From positions 1 through 47,358 of the forward strand of contig DGUI01000006.1 in assembly GCA_002394605.1 (NCBI GenBank): DNA of 47,358 nt, in the 5' to 3' direction. The position numbers and the translations under genes are program-made. Source of the DNA: Mageeibacillus sp. UBA4314 (GTDB lineage: Bacteria > Bacillota > Clostridia > Saccharofermentanales > Saccharofermentanaceae). Below the pieces are notes generated by a model that was given only the letters and a program-made list of their open reading frames with translations, searched no databases and was not told the origin of the DNA. Below are positions 7,597 to 15,073 of the stretch, one piece after another (position 1 is the stretch's first letter; each line of letters opens with the position of its first letter).

Positions 7597-10500
7597 TCGT
7601 CTTTCCCCTTCAGCTCGAATTCGAAAGTATCCCGGTAGTGAACGTTTTTCTTCAGCGGGAGTGCAGAAATATTATCGACTGTACGCTCGATCTCTTTGGA
7701 ACAGAAATCGGCGAAGAATTCGCAGAAATCGTTACGCATGAGCTGCTCTTCGTGAAGATACTCATTCATCTGCTCAGGAGTAAACGGAAGTACGGTAAAA
7801 TCGTATTTCTGTCCTCCGGCGCGGCGCAGCAGGATCCCATCACCCGTTGTATTCGAGATCTTCACGACGCTCGTGTCGCTGTGGGCGCTGTTCTCTGCCG
7901 GTCTGGCGTACGGATGGTACATCTTATCCGTCTCGGCTGCAAACAGACCCAGTTTACTTGCGTTCTTACGGTCAAAGTAGGATTCTCCGGGACCTCTGCC
8001 GTACCAGGTACATACTGTCTCATCCTTGACTAACGGGAAACGTATTCCGTATCTGATCATGTCGTATTTCGGGGTGAAGTCCAGGGTGACGTTGAGTTTA
8101 CCAGGCTTGGGAACCTCGTAGTAGAGAATAACATCGCCTTTCATAGCAAACGATGAGTAATATGATACAAATCCGAACACACCGTTTTTCATGCTGTATT
8201 CGCATTTTTTAAACTCAAGGGAATTCTGGATTTCCTCGTAGTCGCTCTCTTTGGAGAATACGGTCTTGGCCAGAACGAAATTCCTGTCCGTCCTGTCGAT
8301 GTTGGAAGGACATCTGTAGAAGCTTGGCATGAACGATCCGTTAAGGAAATTGAAACCGTCGATGACAATGGCGTTGACAGCACCTTTCTTCCTGGAGAAA
8401 CCGATCCTGTATTTGGAGTTGCCGACAAAGATCTCGGTCGGTACCGCAGATACGGCAGCAGGCACGGCAAGAGCTTCAACATTAGTCTCCACGGCAATCT
8501 CACCTTGAGCGGGAAGATTGGATGCCACATCCGGAACGATAATCTCCTCCTCGATGTCAGTCATGCGGACCGTAACCCCGTCCTCCACAGTATTACCGTT
8601 AGCTTCGGCATCCGGGGCAGGCAAAGCCTTGACATCGCCGGTCTTTCTGTCAGCGATCACAGGAGCCCTCTTCTTCCCCTCATCCGGGCCTACCGGCGAG
8701 GCTACTTCGGGATTTATGATCTCCTGATAGAAAGTCATCTCGAATCCTCTGTTGGCGTAGTAGTTGTCTTTCTCCAGCCTTAAAGAGATGTCAAATACCA
8801 ATTCGTGGGACAACGCATTCATGTAGGTATCGATCATGTCCTGTTTGCCCTTGGCCCAGCCCGGCGTCCTGAACTGATCGAAATCGATCGGGAACCTCAA
8901 CGTCCTTGTTCCCTCAGGCTCGATCTCGGTGATACCGCCATGGCCGCCCATGAGCTTCTTGCCGCCTAAAAGCACTCTCCACTCCAGGTCAAGCTCGTCT
9001 GTATAAGCAAAAGGATTTGTATTTCGAAGTGTGAGATTTGTGGGGTCCCCCTCATTTGAGAAGATCTGAAGATCCCTGCACTGCTGCTTGATGTCGAGGT
9101 AGATCGGGTGGGGATTACGGAGAACGTCTACGATACCCTGACCGATGCTGCTGTCAGCACGGAGCTTACCGCCGACGAGGTCAGCGTGGTGGATCCACTT
9201 GTACTCAGCGCCGTCATCCCTGAACCTCGTTCTTCCGGGGATCAATTCGAAGAGATTACGGTCCGTCTTGTTCTTGGCAAAGATCTCTTTCCTGTCGAGA
9301 CACAGATCCTGCCAGGGACCGAAGATGGCGCCAGCCTCACCGTCGAACGGAAGGATATCTGAGACGATCTTGTCGTAATCGATATTACAGTACCACGGCC
9401 TTGTATTGTCCAGTTTCTTCGCTTCGGCCTTGATCCTTGCTGCCTCCTGCGGATTGAAATGATAATCCGCAAAGCCCCACATGATAACTGAAGGATGAGC
9501 CATCAGAGACTCAACGCAGTCAAGGATGACCCTGCCCGTTCCCGACACAATGACATACATTCCATATTGGTCGGTAAGATTCAGCAGTTCATCACCGGCC
9601 GGCAGTCCGGAGCAATATAAGCAGTTTATTCCTGCCCTCTTCATGAGGATCAGGTCGTGTCTCATCTCGTTGCGGGGCACACAGATGCCGCCTTTGCTGT
9701 CGAATTCAAAATACCTGACAGTCCTTAAGTTAACGCGCCTGTCGTTGATATCTATCTTGTCGTTGACGACATTGACGCTCCTGAAACCGATCCTCCTCCT
9801 CTTCGTGCAGATCACCGCATCTTCCGAGTCGAGAAGCTCGATCACGACATCATACTGGATGGGCGTCATGTCAGACCAGAGTCCAACGTCGACAGCCATC
9901 AGTTCGCCCGTCACCCTCCTCTTCGAGTTGGATTCTATTACGCCTGTCATGGGGCCTGTCTGCTCTCTGAGCTTGACGTATGGCAGATTGTAAAGATCAT
10001 ATTCACGCTTTGCCTCGAGGAGCGACACCTTGACCGTGTACGGCATGTAGATATCAGTATGGTTTATCAGCTCGAAATCAAGATTGATCATGTAATTGCC
10101 GTGCTGGAGCTTCCTTGAAGCATCCTTGGCAACCGGCAGGTTCACGTTAGCGATCTCCGTAACGTATGCCTCGGGAAGGCTCTCGAGCGTGATGCGGAGA
10201 TTGCTCATCTCAACAAGGGATTCCTTGATGAGATACACGGGTCTAAATATCCCCGAGAATCCGAAATTCATGTAATCGTTGATTATATGCCCGTTCGCCG
10301 TGCTCCTGTCATATCTGTAGACGACGATGGCCAGCTGGTTCACGCCTTCCTTGGCATTGTCTGACAGAAGGATCCTCTTGCATGTATTGACCGCATGAGA
10401 CTCAGCTAAGATCTGGCTGTTGAGATAGACTGCAAACCTGCCGCAGATACCGGATGTCTCCAGATACAGAGCCCTGTCGATGTCTTCAGGCGTGAAGACG

Positions 10501-10886
10501 AGAGTCGTCCTGTAGATGCCAACAGAGTCCTCATCTCCCGTGCTCGACTTGAGCAGAAACTTGTCAGCCATGTTGTCGATATGCTTCTCCCCATCTCTCT
10601 CGAGCTTCTCGGGATAGTTATAAAGCAGGTAGTTCGGAAGGCCATAGCCTTCTGTCTGCCATGTTGAAGGGCAGTTGATCAGGTCCCACTCGGAATCGTC
10701 GAAAGAGAGCGACTCGAATCCGAACGGCAGCTCATTCTCATTGCCCGCCATGTAAAAACGCCATGTCGTAAGTGCCTTAACATAAGGTGATCCAACAAGA
10801 CCGAACTCCGGCTGTTCCTTGCCGGAAAATATAAAATCAAAGGATTCATATGGCCAAAAGCCTTCGTTTGAGTTCTTAAAATCCAT
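7593..10886 (-). CDS. GH2 beta-galactosidase-like protein with degenerate active site
   Basis: A 1097-residue protein with the LacZ domain order: N-terminal sugar-binding domain (about 40-220, WRFYMAGNE, CPSTWQTEGYGLPNY), immunoglobulin-like domains, a TIM-barrel region (about 380-600) and a C-terminal Bgal_small domain (about 840-1090, YGRGPGESYFDRK, HPYARPAENSAHSDT). The barrel lacks the catalytic signatures: where LacZ has WSLGNESG this protein has MWGFADYHF (about residue 465), the SHYP motif is SGLP, DEAN is replaced by VSGTG, and no nucleophile motif resembling CEYAHAMGN is seen. A proline/valine/acid-rich linker (about 715-810) interrupts domain 4. There is no signal peptide, so it is cytosolic. 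It is coupled to a HAD phosphatase gene. Probable non-hydrolytic sugar-binding or structural role, or an altered enzyme. Confidence 0.8.
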   Translation of the reverse strand: MDFKNSNEGFWPYESFDFIFSGKEQPEFGLVGSPYVKALTTWRFYMAGNENELPFGFESLSFDDSEWDLINCPSTWQTEGYGLPNYLLYNYPEKLERDGEKHIDNMADKFLLKSSTGDEDSVGIYRTTLVFTPEDIDRALYLETSGICGRFAVYLNSQILAESHAVNTCKRILLSDNAKEGVNQLAIVVYRYDRSTANGHIINDYMNFGFSGIFRPVYLIKESLVEMSNLRITLESLPEAYVTEIANVNLPVAKDASRKLQHGNYMINLDFELINHTDIYMPYTVKVSLLEAKREYDLYNLPYVKLREQTGPMTGVIESNSKRRVTGELMAVDVGLWSDMTPIQYDVVIELLDSEDAVICTKRRRIGFRSVNVVNDKIDINDRRVNLRTVRYFEFDSKGGICVPRNEMRHDLILMKRAGINCLYCSGLPAGDELLNLTDQYGMYVIVSGTGRVILDCVESLMAHPSVIMWGFADYHFNPQEAARIKAEAKKLDNTRPWYCNIDYDKIVSDILPFDGEAGAIFGPWQDLCLDRKEIFAKNKTDRNLFELIPGRTRFRDDGAEYKWIHHADLVGGKLRADSSIGQGIVDVLRNPHPIYLDIKQQCRDLQIFSNEGDPTNLTLRNTNPFAYTDELDLEWRVLLGGKKLMGGHGGITEIEPEGTRTLRFPIDFDQFRTPGWAKGKQDMIDTYMNALSHELVFDISLRLEKDNYYANRGFEMTFYQEIINPEVASPVGPDEGKKRAPVIADRKTGDVKALPAPDAEANGNTVEDGVTVRMTDIEEEIIVPDVASNLPAQGEIAVETNVEALAVPAAVSAVPTEIFVGNSKYRIGFSRKKGAVNAIVIDGFNFLNGSFMPSFYRCPSNIDRTDRNFVLAKTVFSKESDYEEIQNSLEFKKCEYSMKNGVFGFVSYYSSFAMKGDVILYYEVPKPGKLNVTLDFTPKYDMIRYGIRFPLVKDETVCTWYGRGPGESYFDRKNASKLGLFAAETDKMYHPYARPAENSAHSDTSVVKISNTTGDGILLRRAGGQKYDFTVLPFTPEQMNEYLHEEQLMRNDFCEFFADFCSKEIERTVDNISALPLKKNVHYRDTFEFELKGKDE

Positions 10887-10961
10887 ATTCCCTCCGTATT
10901 TGTCGATAATAGCTCAGTATTATTGTAGCACTTAATAAACTCATTAAAAATTTCATAGAGA

Positions 10962-10996
10962 TTACAGATTAACATTTAAAAAATATAATGTATAAT
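10962..10996 (+). promoter_or_regulatory. hppA promoter region
   Basis: TTACAG (10962-10967), a 16-nt spacer and TATAAT (10984-10989), with a second TATAAT at 10991-10996. Which -10 is used cannot be decided from sequence. The start codon is 37-44 nt further on. Confidence 0.55.
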
Positions 10997-11032
10997 CACT
11001 TTTGGTGTAATTTTATTGTAAAGGAGACAATT

Positions 11033-13222
11033 ATGGAACTTTTCTTAGGACTTGTCATCCTTGCGGCACTTCTGGCACTGGCTTACGCTGCCATCAACTT
11101 CTATTCTGTCAAGAAACTCGAAGAAGGCACAGACAGGATGAAGGAGATCGCCAAAGAGATCCGTCTGGGTGCAAACACATTCATCAATTATGAGTACAAG
11201 ATCGTAGCCATCATCGGTGTGATCATCGCGATCGTACTCGGAGTAGTAATCTCATGGCAGGGTGCCTGTGCGTTCATTATCGGTGCGATAATGAGTGCTT
11301 CAGCAGGTTACGTCGGCATGAAGATCGCTACATATTCCAACGTCAGGGTTACCAACACGGCCCGCACAACAAAGAAACTGAGCGATACCCTGAAGGTAGC
11401 TTACAAGGGCGGATCAGTAATGGGTCTGTGCGTTGCAGGCTTTGCTCTTCTCGGTATCTTCCTCGTATACCTTATCTTCGGATACGGACTCGGACAGATC
11501 GCTGACTTCAGGAACGGCATCATCGCAGAGAACTTCTTAGGTCTTGAGGCTCCTTTCTCAATGACTATCTCCTGCTACGCATTGGGCTGTTCCGTTATCG
11601 CCATGTTCAACCGTGTCGGCGGCGGTATCTACACGAAGGCTGCAGATATGGGTGCTGACCTCGTCGGTAAGACAGAGGCTCACCTCCCTGAGGATGACCC
11701 GAGGAACCCTGCTACGATCGCTGACAACGTTGGTGACAACGTAGGTGACGTTGCCGGTCTCGGTGCTGACCTCCTCGAGTCTTATGTCGGCGCTATCATG
11801 TCAGCTGCGATCCTCGCATGCGAGCTCTTCTCCAGGAAGACTGCTGCAGGCGCTGCTTTCGATTCGCCTTTCCTCGAGAAGCTCCTGATATTCCCCGTTG
11901 CTTTCGCAGCGTGCGGACTTATCGCTTGTATCATCGGTATCGCTTCCACGCTCCTGAAGCGCAAGCTCTCCGACAACCCCCACATGGAGCTCAACGTCTC
12001 CACCTGGGTATCTGCAGGCGTTACGGCCCTCTTCGGATTGGGTCTGGCTTACTATTTCTTCGGATATAATTCCAACGACGGCTACACGGCATTCAAGTTA
12101 GGATGGATCTCCCCCTGGATCGCAGCTGTCCTTGGCGTTGCTGCCGGCATCATCATCGGCGCCATCGCTGAATACTACACATCTTACGACTACAAGCCCA
12201 CAAAGATCCTGGCGAAAGCATCAGTCGACGGTGCTGCCCTCACGATCACACAGGGCCTGGCACTCGGCATGAAGTCCTGTATGGCTCCCGTATTCGTACT
12301 CGGCGCAGCTATCTACGGTTCATACGTCATTGGCGGTCTGTACGGTATCTCCTGCGCCGCTATCGGAATGCTCTCATTCGTTGCTACGACAGTTTCCGTT
12401 GACACATACGGACCTATCTCAGACAATGCAGGCGGTATCGCCGAGATGAGCTACCTCGATGAGGAAGTACGTAAGATCACAGATACTCTTGACTCCGTTG
12501 GTAACACAACGGCAGCTATCGGTAAGGGATTCGCCATCGGCTCTGCAGCATTTGCTACACTCGCCATGATGAACTCCTACCTCTATTCCTACACACCTTC
12601 GAATGTTCTCGCTGATGACATCGCGCTGAACATCTTGAACCCTCTGACACTCGCAGGCGCCATTGTCGGTGCCGCTCTCCCCTTCTTCTTCTCAGGAATG
12701 CTCATCGAAGCCGTTGCAAAGGCAGCTGAGCAGATGGTTGAAGAAGTCCGCCGTCAGTTCAAGGAGATCAAGGGTCTCCTCGAAGGTAAGGTTCTCCCTG
12801 ATACAAAGGCTTGTATCTCCATCTCCTCTCAGGGTGCCCTGAAGGAAATGAGAGTTCCTGCTCTCACGGCTCTTATCTTCCCTGTACTTGCAGGATTCGT
12901 CTTCGGCGCTGAGTTCGTCGGCGGTGTGCTCCTCGGTGCAACAATCTCATCCATCATGCTTGCTATCTTCACTGGTAACGCAGGCGGTGCATGGGACAAC
13001 GGCAAGAAGTACATCGAGACAGGCGCCATCAAGGGCCACGGCAAGGGTTCACCCGCTCACGACGCTGCAGTCGTCGGTGACACGGTAGGTGATCCTCTCA
13101 AGGACACAGTAGGACCTTCACTCGATATCCTTATCAAGATCATGAGCACGATCTCACTCGTTGCTGTTGCAGTATTCAGCAAGTACAACGTACTCGACTG
13201 GATCCTGAGCTTGTTCAAGTAA
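11033..13222 (+). CDS. hppA: Membrane-bound ion-pumping pyrophosphatase (K+-dependent type)
   Basis: About 729 residues with some 16 membrane segments. It couples pyrophosphate hydrolysis to H+ and/or Na+ export across the cell membrane. Substrate-binding loops are present: GGGIYTKAADMGADLVGK, the Asp-rich DDPRNPATIADNVGDNVGD, DNAGGIAEM, and near the C-terminus GNAGGAWDNGKKYIE with GDTVGDPLKDT. The sequence GNTTAAIGKG carries Ala where K+-independent enzymes have Lys, so the K+-dependent subfamily is expected; whether H+ or Na+ is pumped cannot be settled here. The ATG at 11033 is chosen for its AAAGGAGAC site; an upstream ATG (10988) has none and would fall within the promoter. Monocistronic, followed by a strong terminator. 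Confidence 0.95.
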   Translation: MELFLGLVILAALLALAYAAINFYSVKKLEEGTDRMKEIAKEIRLGANTFINYEYKIVAIIGVIIAIVLGVVISWQGACAFIIGAIMSASAGYVGMKIATYSNVRVTNTARTTKKLSDTLKVAYKGGSVMGLCVAGFALLGIFLVYLIFGYGLGQIADFRNGIIAENFLGLEAPFSMTISCYALGCSVIAMFNRVGGGIYTKAADMGADLVGKTEAHLPEDDPRNPATIADNVGDNVGDVAGLGADLLESYVGAIMSAAILACELFSRKTAAGAAFDSPFLEKLLIFPVAFAACGLIACIIGIASTLLKRKLSDNPHMELNVSTWVSAGVTALFGLGLAYYFFGYNSNDGYTAFKLGWISPWIAAVLGVAAGIIIGAIAEYYTSYDYKPTKILAKASVDGAALTITQGLALGMKSCMAPVFVLGAAIYGSYVIGGLYGISCAAIGMLSFVATTVSVDTYGPISDNAGGIAEMSYLDEEVRKITDTLDSVGNTTAAIGKGFAIGSAAFATLAMMNSYLYSYTPSNVLADDIALNILNPLTLAGAIVGAALPFFFSGMLIEAVAKAAEQMVEEVRRQFKEIKGLLEGKVLPDTKACISISSQGALKEMRVPALTALIFPVLAGFVFGAEFVGGVLLGATISSIMLAIFTGNAGGAWDNGKKYIETGAIKGHGKGSPAHDAAVVGDTVGDPLKDTVGPSLDILIKIMSTISLVAVAVFSKYNVLDWILSLFK

Positions 13223-13248
13223 GGACAGTTTTTAAGCAGAGTTAAACG

Positions 13249-13291
13249 GAACTGCCTCTTTGTGACTAAGTCACAGAGGGGCAGTTCTTTT
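13249..13291 (+). terminator. Rho-independent terminator of hppA
   Basis: The long stem GAACTGCC...TTTGTGACT / AGTCACAGA...GGCAGTTC is followed by TTTT, 27 nt after the hppA stop. Confidence 0.88.
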
Positions 13292-13424
13292 ATGTGCCCG
13301 GAAGAGGTTATCGTGCAGGAATAGGAGAATCATAATTGGGCTGTTTTCCTTACAATGATAAGGAACATTCATAAGCATGATATTGCCATGTCCTCGGTGG
13401 TTTGTTTGATTGTTTGTACGATCC

Positions 13425-13575
13425 ATTCAGACTATCTGTAGGGCTAAGTGCCGTTAGTCTGACACTTAGTCTGACTATTCAGACCAACAGTAGGGCTAAG
13501 TGCCGTTAGTCTGACACTTAGTCTGACTATTCAGACCAACAGTAGGGCTAAGTGCCGTTTGCCTTCCAGGAAGTC
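13425..13575. repeat. Three-copy 52-bp tandem repeat with internal hairpins
   Basis: The gene-free stretch 13292-13906 contains a tandem repeat with exact 52-bp period (GGGCTAAG at 13441, 13493 and 13545). The first two units are virtually identical; the third breaks off after CCGTT. Each unit can fold: CTAAGTG/CACTTAG and GTCTGA/TCAGAC. A partial extra edge (ATTCAGAC) lies before the first unit, and GTCTGAAT inverts it after the last. No coding potential is seen. Confidence 0.85.
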
Positions 13576-13639
13576 TGAATGAGCAGGTCATTCTATATAA
13601 CACTCTATAAGTAGTGACCATTACATATCAGCGATTTGT

Positions 13640-13820
13640 AGAATGGCTTTTCTTCTGGCGATCATCAACTTCTAACGACCCTGTCCCTTCTGTCCCACGG
13701 ATTCCGTGAAGAGCCATTTTATGGCTGGAATTACGCCCAACGGGTATCCCCCGGGGGGGACCTCTCGGGGTGAATATTGCGGATGTCCGACACAGAGTCC
13801 ATACCCCGGGTATGGTGTGT
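13640..13820. repeat. Inverted-repeat-rich intergenic segment
   Basis: The segment holds an imperfect inverted pair AATGGCTTTTC / GAAGAGCCATT (about 13643 and 13709), a GGGTATCCCCCGGGG cluster, and a 17-nt inverted repeat CCATACCCCGGGTATGG (about 13799-13815) of the same style as those at 6.8-6.9 kb. No gene is apparent. Confidence 0.5.
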
Positions 13821-13853
13821 GTGTCTGATTCTGCTCTCAAAATCTACAAAATC

Positions 13854-13881
13854 AAAAAAGACTGCCGCTCCCGCGACAGCC
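13854..13881 (-). terminator. Terminator of the helicase operon
   Basis: On the minus strand the stem GGCTGTCGC / GCGGCAGTC with loop GGGA is followed by TTTTTTG, about 26 nt after the stop of the tail-anchored protein gene. Confidence 0.8.
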
Positions 13882-13906
13882 TCATAATAATCACTAACTC
13901 ATCTCA

Positions 13907-14512
13907 TCAAGTCAACAAAACAATAACCGTTACGAGTGCTACTGCCGCCCAGACCATGATGCAGATCTTGAAGATCATGTCGATCTGGAGCACCTGCTCC
14001 TTCCCGACCTTGGGCTTCATGTTAAGAGCGATAGTCTCGTTATCAACGACATAATCACTCTTCATCCTGCGCATATCGTTAGCATCCTGCTTAACAGCCT
14101 TCCTCGGAGCAGGAGCTGCTGCTGCCTGACGCGAAGCCTGCTGAGGCTGATAAGGCTGCTGATAGTGCTGCGTCTGCGGCTGAGACGGTCTCTGCCCCTG
14201 GTTCCTCTGGATCTGGCGGTCATAATACTGCCTTGGATCAACCTGATAAGGGAGCGGCTGCTGTTGCTGCTGAGGCTGGCGGGGCTGCTGCCTTCTCTGC
14301 TGCTGTCCTGCCATATTCGCCCTGCTCCTGTCAACGAACTCACGGTCCTCATAAGGACGCCTGAAATCAGCTGAATCCTGCGAAAACTTCATATCCGCAT
14401 CGAAAGGATGCTTAGTCTGAACGCGAGGAGACCTTCCGGACTTACCATAGTGAGTCTGGACTGTAAGGTCGCGGTATTCGCGGTTTCCTCTGTAACGATC
14501 ATTTGAACTCAT
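13907..14512 (-). CDS. Q/P-rich tail-anchored hypothetical protein
   Basis: A 201-residue protein not recognised as a known family. Residues 1-65 are charged (many Arg/Asp), residues 65-145 are a low-complexity Gln/Pro/Tyr segment (QQQQRRQQ and PYQPQQ runs), and the C-terminus (about 178-200) is one hydrophobic membrane segment with only one residue after it, so it is predicted to be tail-anchored with the rest in the cytosol. The ATG lies 7 nt after the stop of the DUF3320 gene and has no ribosome binding site; instead an extended -10 box (TGATATAAT) ends exactly 6 nt before the ATG, suggesting a leaderless transcript. It is last in the helicase block and followed by a terminator. Function unknown. 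Confidence 0.7.
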   Translation of the reverse strand: MSSNDRYRGNREYRDLTVQTHYGKSGRSPRVQTKHPFDADMKFSQDSADFRRPYEDREFVDRSRANMAGQQQRRQQPRQPQQQQQPLPYQVDPRQYYDRQIQRNQGQRPSQPQTQHYQQPYQPQQASRQAAAAPAPRKAVKQDANDMRRMKSDYVVDNETIALNMKPKVGKEQVLQIDMIFKICIMVWAAVALVTVIVLLT

Positions 14513-14518
14513 AAAATG

Positions 14519-14527
14519 ATTATATCA
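14519..14527 (-). promoter_or_regulatory. Extended -10 element implying a leaderless mRNA
   Basis: TGATATAAT on the minus strand ends 6 nt before the ATG at 14512, placing the expected transcription start at the A of the start codon. No -35 of quality and no ribosome binding site are seen. Confidence 0.4.
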
Positions 14528-15050
14528 TATTTTTAACTTGCAACATTCCGTTGCTGTCTAATGTAACGGCATTTTCATTTTCGAGGATCTCCATGCCGGT
14601 CTCCATGAGAGTCTTGGCAGAAGGAGTCATACGGGTAAGTCCGAGCTTATGTGCGCCTGCTACGAGAGCCGCGTCACGCGGGATACCGAACTGCTCCTTT
14701 ATCGCTTCGAGCATGGCGCAGGCTGCTTCAGACGGATGGATGTCTTCAGGACTTCTGACCTCGCCTTCAGGAGAGACCCTGTAGAAATCATATGCCATGG
14801 GGTCGTCGCCGCTCTTCCAGAAGAACAGCGTGCCTCCTTCAGGTGCCGGCTTGACCCTCGTTGCGCGGATAATGTACTCGATCCTGTCACGGATCTTCTG
14901 ATTGCTCTTGGCAATGCCGCAAGCCTCCATGATCCGAATTCCGATCGTATTGGCACTGACGGGCGATTCCTCAAGGATGACTTTATTTGCCATGGCCACG
15001 AGATATGCTGTCGCTTGCGTGGATTTGTTGAGAAACTCCTCCTCGGTCAT
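14520..15050 (-). CDS. Stand-alone DUF3320 protein
   Basis: About 176 residues made of two similar winged-helix-like halves: LNKSTQATAYLVAMANKVILEESPVSANTI (written in full form only in the gene) resembles the first half, and AACAMLEAIKEQFGIPRD the second. This matches DUF3320, which in other bacteria is the C-terminal domain of DUF4011-type superfamily I helicases. Here it is a separate gene 23 nt downstream of such a helicase and in a different reading frame, so the split is not one stop codon. The start could be GTG (15053) or ATG (15050); neither has a strong RBS, suggesting coupling to helicase translation. Likely acts as a subunit of the helicase. Confidence 0.72.
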   Translation of the reverse strand: MTEEEFLNKSTQATAYLVAMANKVILEESPVSANTIGIRIMEACGIAKSNQKIRDRIEYIIRATRVKPAPEGGTLFFWKSGDDPMAYDFYRVSPEGEVRSPEDIHPSEAACAMLEAIKEQFGIPRDAALVAGAHKLGLTRMTPSAKTLMETGMEILENENAVTLDSNGMLQVKNMI

Positions 15051-15073
15051 CACACTTTGTGGAAGTTCAGCCT

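Noticed and set aside
13425..13575. CRISPR-like array of 52-bp repeats
   Set aside because: Contiguous tandem repeats without unique spacers.
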